DNA of 64,000 nt from Cognatundibacterium oligocarboniphilum (GCF_013377855.1 NZ_JABXYJ010000001.1:558498-622497), one strand, 5' to 3'. Positions 16,973-27,512 are shown, counted from the stretch's first letter. Made by a program: numbers and translations. Notes: generated by a model from the letters alone, not told the origin.

Positions 16973-18208
16973 TTACAGATCCAGCAAGAGACGGGCCGGA
17001 TCTTCGAGCGCGTCTTTCATCGCCACCAGACCGAGAACAGCTTCGCGACCGTCGATGATACGGTGATCGTAAGACATCGCCAGGTAGTTCATAGGACGTA
17101 TCACGATCTGGCCATTCTCGACCACAGCACGGTCTTTCGTCGCATGCACACCCAGAATCGCTGATTGCGGTGGGTTAATGATCGGCGTAGACAGCATGGA
17201 GCCGAAAGTGCCGCCGTTAGAAATCGAGAAAGTACCGCCAGTCAGATCTTCGAGTGTCAGCTTACCGTCTTTGGCTTTAGCACCAAATTCAACGATTTTC
17301 TTTTCAATATCAGCGATCGTCATCTGATCCGCATTACGCAGGATAGGAACCACCAATCCACGTGGTGAGCCAACTGCGATACCGATGTCGAAGTAACCGT
17401 GATAGACGATGTCATTACCATCAACGGAAGCATTGATGATCGGGTATTTCTTCAGGGCTGCAACTGCTGCCTTGACGAAGAAAGACATGAAGCCCAGCTT
17501 GACGCCATGTTCCTTTTCAAATTTATCCTTGTACTTGTTGCGCAGCTCCATGACCGGCGCCATGTTGACTTCGTTAAACGTCGTCAGAATGGCATTCGTG
17601 GATTGAGACTGCACCAGGCGTTCGGCGATACGGGCACGCAAACGGCTCATAGGAACACGCTCTTCAGGGCGATCACCCAAACTGGCCATAGCTGGTGCCG
17701 CAACTTGCTGCAAAGCAGGTTTCGCTGCGACCGGCGCAGCCAGCGGTGCTACGGCTGGTGCAGCTTTACCAGCCACGGCAGCCAATGCGTCACCTTTGGT
17801 CACGCGGCCATCTTTACCGGAACCATCCACCTGACCAGCGGACAAACCGTTTTCTGCCAGAATTTTTGCTGCGGCAGGCATCGCCACGCCAGCAGAATAC
17901 TTGGCATCAGCAGAAGCCGCGACCGCCGGAGCGGAAGCAACTGCTGCAGCAACTGCACCAGCTGTCGCCGCTGTATCCAGAATTGCAATCACTTCACCGG
18001 CAACCACTGTGCTGCCGTCACCCTTGATAATCTGGGTAATCACACCTGCATCCGGTGCAGGCAATTCCAGTACAACCTTATCTGTCTCAACGTCAATCAG
18101 GTTTTCGTCACGAGCTACTGCCTCGCCGACTTTTTTATGCCAGGTCAGCAAAGTCGCTTCTGCAACAGATTCAGACAGCTGAGGAACTTTTACTTCAATA
18201 ATTGCCAT
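16973..18208 (-). CDS. odhB: dihydrolipoyl succinyltransferase (E2 of 2-oxoglutarate dehydrogenase)
   Basis: E2 core subunit that transfers succinyl from lipoyl to CoA. The 411 residues comprise one N-terminal lipoyl domain (1-75, lipoyl lysine in the ETDKVVLE motif), an Ala/Pro-rich linker, a peripheral subunit-binding domain ([13 protein letters not shown]...[10 protein letters not shown]), a second linker, and the catalytic domain from about 185. The active-site segment [13 protein letters not shown] carries the catalytic histidine and aspartate. It is preceded by odhA with a 61-bp gap that contains a perfect 12-bp hairpin, and followed by a PspC-like gene. A single lipoyl domain is normal for succinyltransferases. 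Confidence 0.96.
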   Translation of the reverse strand: MAIIEVKVPQLSESVAEATLLTWHKKVGEAVARDENLIDVETDKVVLELPAPDAGVITQIIKGDGSTVVAGEVIAILDTAATAGAVAAAVASAPAVAASADAKYSAGVAMPAAAKILAENGLSAGQVDGSGKDGRVTKGDALAAVAGKAAPAVAPLAAPVAAKPALQQVAAPAMASLGDRPEERVPMSRLRARIAERLVQSQSTNAILTTFNEVNMAPVMELRNKYKDKFEKEHGVKLGFMSFFVKAAVAALKKYPIINASVDGNDIVYHGYFDIGIAVGSPRGLVVPILRNADQMTIADIEKKIVEFGAKAKDGKLTLEDLTGGTFSISNGGTFGSMLSTPIINPPQSAILGVHATKDRAVVENGQIVIRPMNYLAMSYDHRIIDGREAVLGLVAMKDALEDPARLLLDL

Positions 18209-18235
18209 TTTTTACTCTCCGTTTCGGGTAGCCAA

Positions 18236-18262
18236 GTGCTGCATCAGCTTCTGATGCAGCAC
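18236..18262 (-). other. intercistronic hairpin odhA-odhB
   Basis: GTGCTGCATCAG-CTT-CTGATGCAGCAC is a perfect 12-bp stem with a 3-base loop in the 61-bp gap between odhA and odhB. It has no T run, so it is unlikely to be a terminator. An RNA processing or stability element that sets the E1:E2 ratio is a reasonable inference. Confidence 0.7.
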
Positions 18263-18269
18263 CGCATCA

Positions 18270-21134
18270 TTATTTGGTCAGGACAAAGCCCTTCAGTTTG
18301 GAAAATGCTGTTTCCAGCAGTGCTTTTTGTTGTGCGTAATGCTTGTCGTAGTACCCGACGGCAGGAGACGCGCTGGCAGGGCGACCTGCATAAGCGAGTT
18401 TCTGGCCTTCTTCCAGACTTTCAAAAATATTGTGCTGAATCTGGAACCACGGACCCTGATTTTGTGGTTCATCCTGCGCCCAGACCAGTTCTGTCATGTT
18501 CGGGAATTTCTTCAGTTCCGCGACAAAGCTCTTATGTGGGAATGGGTACAGCTGCTCAACACGAATGATCGCCGTATCCGACTGGCCGCGTTCTTTGCGG
18601 GAATTCACCAGATCGTAGTACACCTTGCCGGAGCAAGCGATGACGCGTTTGACTTTTTTCTCGTCAATTGTCTCATCCACTTCGCCAATCACTGTGTGGA
18701 AACTACCCTTAGCCAGTTCAGATAAGGGAGAACCCGCATCCTTGTTACGAAGCAATGACTTCGGTGTCATGATCACCAGCGGCTTACGGAACTGGCGGAT
18801 CATCTGGCGACGCAGCAGATGGAAAATCTGCGATGCCGTGGTCGGCTGAACCACTTGCATATTATTGTCAGCACACAATTGCAGGAAACGCTCGGGACGT
18901 GCCGAAGAGTGTTCCGGTCCTTGACCTTCATAGCCGTGCGGCAGCATCATGACCAGACCACAGGCACGGCCCCATTTCACTTCACCGGAGCTGATGAACT
19001 GATCGATCACCACCTGGGCGCCATTGGCGAAATCGCCGAACTGGGCTTCCCAGATAGTCAGTGTGTTAGGTTCGGCACTGGAATAACCGTATTCAAACGC
19101 CAGTACCGCCTCTTCAGACAGCACCGAATCAATGACGGTAAATGGCGCCTGCTTATCAGACACGTTCTGCAGCGGAATATAAGTACCTGAATCCCAGCGC
19201 TCACGGTTCTGATCATGCAATACAGCATGACGATGAACGAAAGTACCGCGACCGGCATCCTGACCAGTAATACGAATTGCATAACCGGAAGCCAGCAAAG
19301 AGGCAAAAGCCAGATGCTCACCCATCCCCCAATCCAGGTTCATATCACCGCGACCCATTGCAGCGCGGTCACCCAGAACCTTTTCAACGAGGCTATGTGG
19401 TTTGAAACCTTCAGGCACAACGGTAATACGGCTCGCCAGGCGCTTCAGCTCCGTAACCGGAACGGCTGTATCGGCAGCATCTGTCCACTTGCGGTTCAGG
19501 AAAGGAATCCAGTCAACAGCATACTTGTTCTTGAAGTTGGAGATCACCGGATCGTGAGTGTGCTTACCTGCATCCATTGCATCACGGTATGCTTTTACCA
19601 TCTGATCGCCGCCGTCGGCAGGAATTGTTCCCTGAGCAGCGAGTTTGTCGGCATACATCTTGCGGGTACCCGGATGCTGACCGATTTTCTTGTACATCAA
19701 CGGTTGCGTCAGCGCAGGCGTGTCCTGCTCGTTATGGCCCAGTTTACGATAGCAAATGATATCAACAACGATATCCTTTTTGAACTCCATGCGGTAATCC
19801 ATCGCGATCTGTGTTGCCAGAACAACCGCCTCCGGATCATCCGCATTCACGTGCAGTACCGGAGCCTCAATCATCTTGACAACATCAGAGCAATAGAGTG
19901 TGGAGCGGGAATCGCGCGGATCAGAGGTTGTGAAACCGATCTGGTTATTAATCACGATATGCATCGTGCCACCAGTGCCGTAGCCACGTGTCTGCGCCAG
20001 ATTCAGCGTTTCCATCACGACACCCTGTCCTGCAAACGCTGCATCGCCGTGCACCAGAATAGGCAGCACCTGAGAACCGTCTTTATCACCACGGCGGTCC
20101 ATACGAGCCTTCACAGATCCTTCAACAACCGGATTTACGATTTCCAGATGGGATGGATTGAATGCCAGCGACAGATGGACCGGGCCGCCCGGCGTGGAAA
20201 CATCCGAGGAGAAGCCCTGATGGTATTTCACGTCACCGGCAGGCAAATCATCACCGTGTTTACCTTCAAACTCAGCGAACAGATCCTGCGGCATCTTGCC
20301 CAGCGTGTTGACCAGCACATTCAAGCGGCCACGGTGTGCCATACCAATCACGATCTCTTCGACGCCACGTTCACCGGCACGCTGGATGGTTTCGTCCATC
20401 GACGCGATAAAGCTCTCTCCGCCTTCCAGAGAAAAGCGTTTCTGACCAACATATTTTGTATGGAGATAGCGTTCCAGTCCTTCAGCGGCTGTCAGACGGT
20501 CCAGAATGTGTTTTTTCTTTTCTGCAGAAAAAACTGGTGTGGAACGGATGGATTCCAATCGCTGCTGCATCCAGCGTTTTTCTGCCGGATCGCTGATATA
20601 CATAAATTCAGCACCGATCGAACGGCAGTAAGTATCGCGCAAAGAGTTGACGAGATCACGCAGAGAAGCATTCTCAGGACCAAAATAGGTGTTGCTGATA
20701 TTGAACTGAATGTCCATATCCGCATCAGTGAATCCGTAAAAACCAGGATCAAGCTCAGGAATCGCTGGACGCTCCTGACGTTGCAAAGGATCCAGATTGG
20801 CCCAGCGGCTTCCCAGGAAGCGATATGCCGCGGTCAGTTGCTGCGCCGCAACGCGTTTACGCGCCATGTCGGCATCTGCTGCTGCGCTGACGGTGCGGAT
20901 AGGACCTTGCTTTGCACGTTCGGCAAAAGAAGCAATCACGGGCGCATGCGCCACGTCTGGCTTAGAGGAACCATCAACGGCAGGAACGTTTTGCATTGCG
21001 TCGAAATAGGCACGCCAGTTTTCCGGAACGGAACCTGGGTTATTCAGATACGCCTCATACAATTCTTCAACGTACGGAGCGTTACCGCCAAACAAATAAG
21101 AGTTGGCGCTATATTGTTGCATCATCTTGCTCAC
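18270..21134 (-). CDS. odhA: 2-oxoglutarate dehydrogenase E1
   Basis: Thiamine-diphosphate-dependent E1, which decarboxylates 2-oxoglutarate and succinylates the E2 lipoyl group. It is 954 residues, full length for the family. Visible hallmarks are the N-terminal SYLFGGNAPYVEELYEAYL that docks to the core, the GMAHRGRLNVLVN active-site region, the ThDP motif beginning VHGDAAFAGQGVV, NNQIGFTTSDP, the DAGRGTFVHRHAVLHDQ block of the C-terminal half, and LPHGYEGQGPEHSSARPERFLQ. It has its own upstream region of about 220 bp after the gltA terminator, so odhA-odhB-pspC-lpdA is probably a separate transcription unit from sdh-gltA. Confidence 0.97.
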   Translation of the reverse strand: MSKMMQQYSANSYLFGGNAPYVEELYEAYLNNPGSVPENWRAYFDAMQNVPAVDGSSKPDVAHAPVIASFAERAKQGPIRTVSAAADADMARKRVAAQQLTAAYRFLGSRWANLDPLQRQERPAIPELDPGFYGFTDADMDIQFNISNTYFGPENASLRDLVNSLRDTYCRSIGAEFMYISDPAEKRWMQQRLESIRSTPVFSAEKKKHILDRLTAAEGLERYLHTKYVGQKRFSLEGGESFIASMDETIQRAGERGVEEIVIGMAHRGRLNVLVNTLGKMPQDLFAEFEGKHGDDLPAGDVKYHQGFSSDVSTPGGPVHLSLAFNPSHLEIVNPVVEGSVKARMDRRGDKDGSQVLPILVHGDAAFAGQGVVMETLNLAQTRGYGTGGTMHIVINNQIGFTTSDPRDSRSTLYCSDVVKMIEAPVLHVNADDPEAVVLATQIAMDYRMEFKKDIVVDIICYRKLGHNEQDTPALTQPLMYKKIGQHPGTRKMYADKLAAQGTIPADGGDQMVKAYRDAMDAGKHTHDPVISNFKNKYAVDWIPFLNRKWTDAADTAVPVTELKRLASRITVVPEGFKPHSLVEKVLGDRAAMGRGDMNLDWGMGEHLAFASLLASGYAIRITGQDAGRGTFVHRHAVLHDQNRERWDSGTYIPLQNVSDKQAPFTVIDSVLSEEAVLAFEYGYSSAEPNTLTIWEAQFGDFANGAQVVIDQFISSGEVKWGRACGLVMMLPHGYEGQGPEHSSARPERFLQLCADNNMQVVQPTTASQIFHLLRRQMIRQFRKPLVIMTPKSLLRNKDAGSPLSELAKGSFHTVIGEVDETIDEKKVKRVIACSGKVYYDLVNSRKERGQSDTAIIRVEQLYPFPHKSFVAELKKFPNMTELVWAQDEPQNQGPWFQIQHNIFESLEEGQKLAYAGRPASASPAVGYYDKHYAQQKALLETAFSKLKGFVLTK

Positions 21135-21353
21135 CTTTCTTCGCGTTTCGCGAGATTAGCGGGTTAATCTAACCTTCCGCGACACGGCCTGACCGGTTAG
21201 CGGATTGCACATCAAGTTGTGGGGGGAAGGACTGGTTTCAAACTATTTCAATGTCAGGGTCGAACAATACATCAGGAACGATCTACTGTTTGAGTCTGAA
21301 ACGGAAAAACATCTAAAATTTACATTCGAGGCGAAGCATAGCATATATTTAGC

Positions 21354-21387
21354 GAATAAAAAAAGCGAGTCTCCAAGACCCGCTTTT
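21354..21387 (-). terminator. terminator after gltA
   Basis: On the minus strand AAAAGCG-GTCT and its complement (21361-21387) form an 11-bp stem with one mismatch and a 3-base loop, followed by TTTTTTTAT. It lies about 40 bp past the gltA stop codon and separates gltA from odhA. The remaining 220 bp up to odhA should hold the odhA promoter, though I see no clear consensus there. Confidence 0.8.
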
Positions 21388-21425
21388 CTCACTTTATCCT
21401 CACTCAAACAATTTGGACAGCGAAA

Positions 21426-22730
21426 TTAACGCTTATCCATCGGAGGAACATCACGCTTTGGCGCACCGACAAACAATTGACGTGGACGGCCAATTTTCTG
21501 CTCAGGATCAGAAATCATTTCTTTCCATTGTGCGATCCAGCCTACTGTACGGGCCAGTGCAAAGATACCGGTAAACAAAGCTGTCGGAATGCCCAGCGCA
21601 CGTTGCACAATACCAGAGTAGAAATCGACGTTAGGATACAGTTTACGCGAAACAAAGTATTCGTCTTCCAGCGCGATTTTTTCCAATGCCATTGCCAGCT
21701 TGAACAATGGATCATCTTGCAGACCCAATTCCTGCAGAACCTCATAGCAGGTTTCACGCATCAGTTTGGCGCGTGGATCGTAGTTTTTATAAACACGGTG
21801 ACCAAAGCCCATCAACTTGACACCGGAATTTTTGTCTTTGACCTGCGCAATAAATGCAGGAATGTTGTCGACACTGCCGATTTCTTCCAACATGCTCAGT
21901 GCTGCTTCATTTGCACCGCCGTGAGCAGGTCCCCACAGACAAGCAATACCAGCAGCGATACAAGCAAACGGATTCGCACCGGAAGAGCCTGCCAGACGCA
22001 CGGTAGATGTGGATGCATTCTGCTCATGATCTGCATGCAGGATCAGGATGCGATCAAGCGCACGAACCAGAACCTCGTTCACTTTATATTCTTCACATGG
22101 TGTGGAGAACATCATGTGCATGAAATTTGCGCTATAGGACAAATCATTGCGCGGATAAACGAAAGGCTGACCGATCGAGTACTTATATGCCATGGCCACC
22201 AACGTAGGCATTTTCGCGATCAGACGAATCGCAGACACTTCACGGTGATGCGGATCGTTAATATCTAATGAGTCATGGTAGAAAGAAGACAAGGCACCGA
22301 CAGTACCGACCAGTACTGACATTGGATGCGCATCGCGGCGGAAACCACGGAAGAAGAATTGCATCTGCTCATGCACCATCGTGTGTTTCGTCACGGTGGA
22401 TACAAATTTTTCTTTTTCTGCGGCATTTGGCAATTCACCATTCAGCAACAGATAGCAGGTTTCCAGGAAATCACCGCCATTGACAGCGAGTTGCTCAATA
22501 GGATAACCACGGTATAACAATTCACCCTTATCTCCATCAATATAAGTAATGGACGAATTACATGCTGCGGTTGACATGAAACCCGGATCGTAAGTGAATT
22601 TACCTGTCGCACCGTACAATTTACGGATATCAATCACATCAGGACCAATAGATCCTTTATAGATCGGCATTTCTAAAGATGGGGAACCGTCAGAGAACGA
22701 GAGGGTTGCTTTTGTTTCAGAATTAGTCAT
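21426..22730 (-). CDS. gltA: citrate synthase
   Basis: Type II citrate synthase condensing acetyl-CoA with oxaloacetate. The 434 residues are usual for the hexameric, NADH-sensitive bacterial enzymes. Catalytic regions visible are [20 protein letters not shown], the histidine in [32 protein letters not shown], and the aspartate-bearing [10 protein letters not shown]. The N-terminal [17 protein letters not shown] is also typical. It follows sdhE with a 65-bp gap that shows no terminator, so it is probably co-transcribed with sdhCDAB-sdhE. A good terminator lies downstream. Confidence 0.98.
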   Translation of the reverse strand: MTNSETKATLSFSDGSPSLEMPIYKGSIGPDVIDIRKLYGATGKFTYDPGFMSTAACNSSITYIDGDKGELLYRGYPIEQLAVNGGDFLETCYLLLNGELPNAAEKEKFVSTVTKHTMVHEQMQFFFRGFRRDAHPMSVLVGTVGALSSFYHDSLDINDPHHREVSAIRLIAKMPTLVAMAYKYSIGQPFVYPRNDLSYSANFMHMMFSTPCEEYKVNEVLVRALDRILILHADHEQNASTSTVRLAGSSGANPFACIAAGIACLWGPAHGGANEAALSMLEEIGSVDNIPAFIAQVKDKNSGVKLMGFGHRVYKNYDPRAKLMRETCYEVLQELGLQDDPLFKLAMALEKIALEDEYFVSRKLYPNVDFYSGIVQRALGIPTALFTGIFALARTVGWIAQWKEMISDPEQKIGRPRQLFVGAPKRDVPPMDKR

Positions 22731-22795
22731 GGCTCTTCCTTCTGGTAAGAGGTGATTTGTTAATCAAAAAAAACACAAAAAAAATCGTTTCAAAG

Positions 22796-23077
22796 TCAGG
22801 CAGCGCGCAGGCGGGCCAATAATGCATGAACATGCGGCAGGTCCACCTCCGCAGAAGGCTCCTGCTTTCCCATCATCAGATCCATCAGCAGATTATCGGA
22901 CAACTCCATCAGGCGACTAAACGCATCAACCTCCTCGTCCGTCATGAATTGCTCATTGACATCCAGAAAACGGGTAAGGATCAGATCATTTTCTAACAAT
23001 CCGCGTCGTGCGCGCCAACGAAGGCGTGCGCGCTTCACCGGGTCACTTTGATGGGAGTTTACTGCGAGCTCAGACAT
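22796..23077 (-). CDS. sdhE: SdhE, flavinylation factor of succinate dehydrogenase
   Basis: A 93-residue SdhE/Sdh5-family protein that promotes covalent FAD attachment to SdhA. The family signature is visible in ARLRWRARRGLLENDLIL, including the RGxxE motif, and in the FMTDEEVDAFSRLMELSDNLLMDLMMG helix region. I chose ATG at 23077 (MSELAV); an in-frame ATG 12 codons upstream would add a lysine-rich lead not seen in the family. It lies between sdhB and gltA, the standard place in betaproteobacteria. A strong hairpin sits in the 104-bp gap to sdhB. Confidence 0.93.
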   Translation of the reverse strand: MSELAVNSHQSDPVKRARLRWRARRGLLENDLILTRFLDVNEQFMTDEEVDAFSRLMELSDNLLMDLMMGKQEPSAEVDLPHVHALLARLRAA

Positions 23078-23100
23078 AGTTACTTTCTTTTTGATGCTTT

Positions 23101-23139
23101 CTATTTCATGCAATTCTTAAGAAAAACTGCATGAAATAG
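23101..23139 (-). other. intercistronic hairpin sdhB-sdhE
   Basis: CTATTTCATGCA (23101-23112) and TGCATGAAATAG (23128-23139) form a perfect 12-bp stem around a 15-base loop. The stem extends a further four pairs past one bulged T (GCTT/AAGC). There is no T run on the minus strand. It lies between the sdhB stop and the sdhE start and may act as a processing site, a partial terminator or a 3' stabiliser of the sdh message. Confidence 0.65.
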
Positions 23140-23181
23140 AAGCGGCACAAGAGCTGCGCCGCCTCTGGGGCAAGACCGTAA

Positions 23182-23892
23182 TTACACAGCCCGACGCACC
23201 ATCAATTCCTTGATTTTGCCGATAGCACGTGTCGGATTCAGTCCTTTAGGGCAGACGTCCACACAATTCATGATTGTATGGCAACGGAACAAACGATACG
23301 GATCTTCCAGATTATCCAGACGATCCCCCGTTGCCTGATCACGCGAATCCGCAATAAAGCGATAAGCTTGCAGAAGCCCTGCCGGGCCAACAAATTTATC
23401 TGGATTCCACCAGAAAGACGGACAGGATGTCGAGCAGCATGCGCAAAGAATGCACTCGTACAGACCATCCAACTCCTCACGCTGCTCAGGAGATTGCAGA
23501 CGCTCCTTCTCCGGAGGAATTTCATCATTCATCAGATACGGCTTGATCGAATGATATTGTTTGAAGAACTGAGTCATATCGACAATCAGGTCACGGATAA
23601 CAGGCAAACCCGGTAACGGACGCAAGACGATAGGTTCCGTCAGCTCATTCAGATTAGTCGTGCAAGCCAGGCCATTTTTACCATTGATATTCATGGCGTC
23701 AGAACCACAGACACCTTCACGGCAAGAGCGGCGCAGCGCCAGAGAATCATCAACATCAGCCTTAATACGCTGCAATGCGTCCAGCAGCATTTTGTCGGTA
23801 TCTTGCAATTCAACCGTCAGGTCTTGCATGTAAGGCTTAGCATCCTTATCCGGATCGTAGCGATAAATTTTAAATTTCAGTGTACGTGCCAT
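23182..23892 (-). CDS. sdhB: succinate dehydrogenase iron-sulfur subunit
   Basis: A 236-residue iron-sulfur subunit that passes electrons from SdhA to quinone. The N-terminal ferredoxin domain has the [2Fe-2S] motif [17 protein letters not shown] with a later cysteine in LACTTN. The C-terminal domain has [15 protein letters not shown] for the [4Fe-4S] cluster and [18 protein letters not shown] for the [3Fe-4S]/[4Fe-4S] ligands. The terminal [14 protein letters not shown] is typical of Burkholderiales. It starts 12 bp after sdhA in the sdhCDAB operon. Confidence 0.98.
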   Translation of the reverse strand: MARTLKFKIYRYDPDKDAKPYMQDLTVELQDTDKMLLDALQRIKADVDDSLALRRSCREGVCGSDAMNINGKNGLACTTNLNELTEPIVLRPLPGLPVIRDLIVDMTQFFKQYHSIKPYLMNDEIPPEKERLQSPEQREELDGLYECILCACCSTSCPSFWWNPDKFVGPAGLLQAYRFIADSRDQATGDRLDNLEDPYRLFRCHTIMNCVDVCPKGLNPTRAIGKIKELMVRRAV

Positions 23893-23904
23893 ATCAATAT
23901 CTCT

Positions 23905-25680
23905 TTAGAATGTACGGGCTTTAGGCTTGAAGGTCTCTACAGTCAACGGTTTGGTATTGACTGGCTTGTAATCGAGGCGATTGCCTTCCGAGTACCAGAG
24001 TGTATGCTTCATCCAGTTATCGTCGTCACGTTTTTCGTAATCACGATGAGCATGTGCGCCACGGGATTCTTTACGTGCCGCAGCAGAAATAATGGTTGCC
24101 TTGGCTGTTTCAATCAGATTATCGAGTTCCAACGCCTCAACACGGGCTGTATTGAACACTTTGGATTTGTCTTTAAACGAGACATGCTTACGACGCTCGT
24201 CCAGAACCATGATTTCCTTCACGCCTTCCTGCAGCAACTCATCAGTACGGAAAACGCCGCAATGGTATTGCATCGTTTTGCGAATAGCATTTGCCACATC
24301 CTGAACACGCTCACTGCCATTCGATGTTTCCAGCTTAGACAAACGGGACATCGCAACATCCGCCGCATCAGCAGGCAATGGTTTGTGCTCCCTGTTTTTG
24401 AGGTGCGTCGCAACGATGTGATTACCGGCAGCACGGCCGAACACTACCAGATCTAACAGCGAGTTCGTGCCGAGACGGTTCGCACCATGCACGGACACAC
24501 AGGCGCACTCGCCAATTGCATACATACCGTTAACGATTTCACTGGAGCCATTTTTTGGAGCCACAACCTGACCGTGAATATTGGTCGGAATACCGCCCAT
24601 CTGATAGTGAATCGTCGGCACGACCGGAATCGGCTCTTTAGTTGCATCGACGTTGGCAAATTTATGACCGATCTCGAGAATCGATGGCAAACGTTTCATA
24701 ATGGTTTCAGCACCGATATGGCGCAGATCCAGCAGAACGTGATCTTTATTCGGACCACAGCCACGACCTTCTTTAATTTCCTGATCCATGGAGCGGGAAA
24801 CGAAATCGCGTGGCGCCAGATCCTTCAGAGTCGGTGCATAACGCTCCATAAAACGCTCACCCTGACTATTAATCAGAATACCGCCTTCACCACGCACACC
24901 CTCAGTAATCAGCACACCGGCACCGGCAACACCGGTCGGATGGAACTGCCAGAATTCCATATCCTGCAACGGCAGGCCAGCACGCGCTGCCATACCCATA
25001 CCGTCACCGGTATTAATAAACGCATTGGTGGAAGCAGCAAAAATACGGCCGGCGCCACCGGTAGCGAACAGCGTAGTTTTCGCCTGCAGAATCATCACTT
25101 CGCCGGTTTCCATTTCCAGTGCCACGACACCGAGAATATCGCCATCCTGATCACGGATCAGATCAATCGCCATCCACTCGACGAAGAATTGTGTCCGGGC
25201 ACGCACGTTGCGCTGATACAGCGTATGCAGCAATGCATGTCCGGTACGGTCAGCCGCAGCACAAGCACGCTGAACAGGCTTTTCACCGAAGTTTGCAGTA
25301 TGGCCGCCAAATGGACGCTGATAAATCGTACCGTCTGCGTTACGATCGAATGGCATACCAAAGTGTTCCAACTCGTACACCACCTTTGGCGCTTCACGGC
25401 ACATGAATTCAATCGCATCCTGATCGCCCAGATAGTCGCCACCCTTGACGGTGTCGAACATATGCCAGTACCAGTTATCTTCAGACATATTTCCCAACGA
25501 TGCGCCGATACCGCCCTGAGCAGCAACCGTATGGGAACGGGTAGGAAATACTTTTGATAATACCGCGACGTTCAGGCCGGCTTCAGCCAGTTGCAACGAA
25601 GCGCGCATACCGGAACCACCAGCGCCGATAATCACCGCATCAAAACGACGGGTAGGAATTGTGGATTTAATCGCAGCCAC
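23905..25680 (-). CDS. sdhA: succinate dehydrogenase flavoprotein subunit
   Basis: Flavoprotein that oxidises succinate to fumarate. It has the FAD-binding [19 protein letters not shown], the covalent FAD histidine region [18 protein letters not shown], the substrate loop [19 protein letters not shown], and [11 protein letters not shown] with [19 protein letters not shown] chose the GTG at 25680 (591 residues). GGAGAG precedes it by seven bases, and family members begin close to AAIKSxxPxRRFDAV. A GTG at 25695 inside sdhD is the alternative. The start lies two bases past the sdhD stop codon, so translation is coupled. The C-terminus ends [11 protein letters not shown] as expected. Confidence 0.97.
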   Translation of the reverse strand: MAAIKSTIPTRRFDAVIIGAGGSGMRASLQLAEAGLNVAVLSKVFPTRSHTVAAQGGIGASLGNMSEDNWYWHMFDTVKGGDYLGDQDAIEFMCREAPKVVYELEHFGMPFDRNADGTIYQRPFGGHTANFGEKPVQRACAAADRTGHALLHTLYQRNVRARTQFFVEWMAIDLIRDQDGDILGVVALEMETGEVMILQAKTTLFATGGAGRIFAASTNAFINTGDGMGMAARAGLPLQDMEFWQFHPTGVAGAGVLITEGVRGEGGILINSQGERFMERYAPTLKDLAPRDFVSRSMDQEIKEGRGCGPNKDHVLLDLRHIGAETIMKRLPSILEIGHKFANVDATKEPIPVVPTIHYQMGGIPTNIHGQVVAPKNGSSEIVNGMYAIGECACVSVHGANRLGTNSLLDLVVFGRAAGNHIVATHLKNREHKPLPADAADVAMSRLSKLETSNGSERVQDVANAIRKTMQYHCGVFRTDELLQEGVKEIMVLDERRKHVSFKDKSKVFNTARVEALELDNLIETAKATIISAAARKESRGAHAHRDYEKRDDDNWMKHTLWYSEGNRLDYKPVNTKPLTVETFKPKARTF

Positions 25681-25682
25681 TT

Positions 25683-26051
25683 TTACACTCTCCACAAAAT
25701 CTGTGCTGCATAACCAGCACTAGCGATCAGCCACAAAATGGTGGCAACCTGAAATACCAGACGCACAAACACATTGTGCGTTACATAATCCATCCAGACA
25801 TCACGCATACCTACCCAAGCGTGATACAGCAAGCACAGGACAACAGAAAACGTTGCCAATTTAAACCATTGGTGAGTAAAAATTCCTGCCCAGCCTTCAT
25901 AAGTAAAATTACTACCCGTCAAAAACATCACCAGCAGTAAAACTGTGTACAAGGCCATCACAATTGCCGTAACACGTTGCGCCAACCAATCGCGCAATCC
26001 GTAATGAGCGCCGACGACCAGACGCTTAGGGCCAATATTGTTATTTGTCAT
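25683..26051 (-). CDS. sdhD: succinate dehydrogenase membrane anchor SdhD
   Basis: A 122-residue hydrophobic anchor subunit with three transmembrane helices. It binds heme b and ubiquinone together with SdhC. N-terminal [24 protein letters not shown] is the family signature. The helix containing [17 protein letters not shown] carries the probable heme-ligating histidine and the Asp-Tyr pair near the quinone site. It begins at the base after the sdhC stop codon, so the two anchors are tightly coupled. Confidence 0.95.
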   Translation of the reverse strand: MTNNNIGPKRLVVGAHYGLRDWLAQRVTAIVMALYTVLLLVMFLTGSNFTYEGWAGIFTHQWFKLATFSVVLCLLYHAWVGMRDVWMDYVTHNVFVRLVFQVATILWLIASAGYAAQILWRV

Positions 26052-26459
26052 TTAAAATACTCCAAACAATTTCAAGCCAATCAAAGCTGTCAAAGTCAGG
26101 CTAACTGCCAGAACACCGACCGCAGATTTGCGCGCAGTATGCTTATCCAGACCATAGTGAAGATCCATGAACAGATGGCGGACACCTGCGCTGAAGTGAT
26201 GCAGATAAGCCCATACCAGCGCCAGAATCACCAGTTTGACGAAAACGCCCGATGTCAGCGCCTTCAGTTCTGCAAACGAGACTTCCGATGTCAGGCTTTT
26301 ATCCAGCATAAACAGAATAAAAGGCAACAACAGGAACATCAGCATACCGCTTATGCGGTGCAATATCGACACAAACCCTGCCAGAGGCAACCGGTAGCCG
26401 GTTGCATCTATCAGGCGCATCACGCCATAGCGTGGCCTGCTCTTCACTACTTCAGACAT
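26052..26459 (-). CDS. sdhC: succinate dehydrogenase cytochrome b556 subunit
   Basis: A 135-residue membrane anchor with three transmembrane helices. The N-terminal SRPRYGVMRLIDATGYRLPLAGFVSILHRISGMLMF includes the Ser-x-x-x-Arg quinone-site motif (SILHRISG). The second helix contains HHFSAGVRHLFMDLHYG, with the heme-ligand histidine region. I chose ATG at 26459 because GGGGAG lies seven bases upstream. It is the first structural gene of the sdhCDAB-sdhE-gltA operon and starts about 190 bp after the end of gntR. Confidence 0.95.
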   Translation of the reverse strand: MSEVVKSRPRYGVMRLIDATGYRLPLAGFVSILHRISGMLMFLLLPFILFMLDKSLTSEVSFAELKALTSGVFVKLVILALVWAYLHHFSAGVRHLFMDLHYGLDKHTARKSAVGVLAVSLTLTALIGLKLFGVF

Positions 26460-26516
26460 AAATAATCTCCCCATTAACTAGTCTGCTGTTCAAAAATCCT
26501 GCAATTTTCGCTCATT

Positions 26517-26533
26517 TTGGTGCGACGCACCAA
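26517..26533. promoter_or_regulatory. palindrome upstream of sdhC
   Basis: TTGGTGCG-A-CGCACCAA is a 17-base palindrome located 58-74 bases before the sdhC start codon. It could be an operator or a leader hairpin. It does not resemble the palindrome upstream of gntR. Confidence 0.35.
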
Positions 26534-26652
26534 CAAAAATGCACGCATTTTGCAAAATATATCTATCTTAATACCAATCCGGAATATACGCCGGACACTG
26601 TCCGATAAATTCCCTTTTCAGACAGGAGGAATCACCAAGCTCTTGACCTGAC

Positions 26653-27456
26653 TCAACTCAATTCATTCCGGTAGTGGTGTTGCGATGTCAGATACAAGCC
26701 GCGACGCAACTCCACCGGCTTATCACCATAAGTAAAAGAAACCCGCTCGACATTCAGCAAAGGAGTCCCCTTCTCAATCTGCAGCAATTGAGCAACCGTT
26801 TCATCCGCGCAGATTGCCCGGATCTGCTCCGAAGCCCGAATCATGTGCGTTCCGAATTCCGTCTCAAACAAGCCATACATCGGCCCCTTGTATTCGTTCA
26901 ACCTCTCCGCCGTCAATCCTTTGAAAATCGAGCCGGGTAACCACAGATCATCCAAAATGGTAGGTACACCGGAAAATGACTGCACGCGGCGAATAAAAAC
27001 GACTGAGTCACCCGACTTGATTTCCAGCAGACGCGCCACCTCCGCCGGCGCACGCAAACGACGCACCTCGATAATCCTGTTTTCCGGGTAATGCGGCACC
27101 CCCTCATCCGGAGCCAGTCGCAAAAAACGGAATTGCGCCCTCGCCTCGTGATGCGTCGCAACAAAGGTTCCCTTACCCTGGCGGCGAACTACCAGATTTT
27201 CCGCCGACAACTCATCGATGGCTTTACGCACAGTTCCCTGACTGACTTTAAACCGGGCGGCCAACTCTATTTCACTGGGGATCAACTCACCCGGCTTCCA
27301 CTCACCCGATTGAAGACTCTGGGTAATCAGTGATTTAATCTGCTGATATAAAGGACTAAATGTCGGGGAAACGCCAGCAGCGGAGGCCGCAACACCGGAG
27401 CTGGAACTCATGGTGCTTGCAGGGTAAAGATTGGCATTTGGCGTAATAGAAGTCAT
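26653..27456 (-). CDS. GntR/HutC-family transcriptional regulator
   Basis: A 267-residue regulator with an N-terminal GntR winged helix (about residues 35-100) and a C-terminal UTRA effector domain. The helix-turn-helix is LAARFKVSQGTVRKAIDELS and the wing is VVRRQGKGTFVATH. The UTRA domain has the segments DSVVFIRRVQSFSGVPTILDDLWLP and PLLNVERVSFTYGDKPVELRRGLY. The first 30 residues are Ser/Ala-rich and probably disordered. ATG at 27456 is chosen; a GTG at 27495 is possible. It lies upstream of sdhC on the same strand and is divergent from mdh, with a 20-bp palindrome in between. It very likely controls the TCA genes and itself. The ligand is unknown. Confidence 0.9.
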   Translation of the reverse strand: MTSITPNANLYPASTMSSSSGVAASAAGVSPTFSPLYQQIKSLITQSLQSGEWKPGELIPSEIELAARFKVSQGTVRKAIDELSAENLVVRRQGKGTFVATHHEARAQFRFLRLAPDEGVPHYPENRIIEVRRLRAPAEVARLLEIKSGDSVVFIRRVQSFSGVPTILDDLWLPGSIFKGLTAERLNEYKGPMYGLFETEFGTHMIRASEQIRAICADETVAQLLQIEKGTPLLNVERVSFTYGDKPVELRRGLYLTSQHHYRNELS

Positions 27457-27512
27457 AGGCTGCAATTTCACCACAAAAACACCCGCGTCGTCCACAACAA
27501 ACTGCTAACTGA

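Noticed and set aside
19215..21167. 650-codon open frame antisense to odhA
   Set aside because: It mirrors the high-confidence odhA gene exactly, has no recognisable domain, is rich in Arg/His/Cys as antisense frames of this codon usage are, and has no ribosome binding site.
24487..25557. 356-codon open frame antisense to sdhA
   Set aside because: Shadow of sdhA; His/Asn-rich with no domain.
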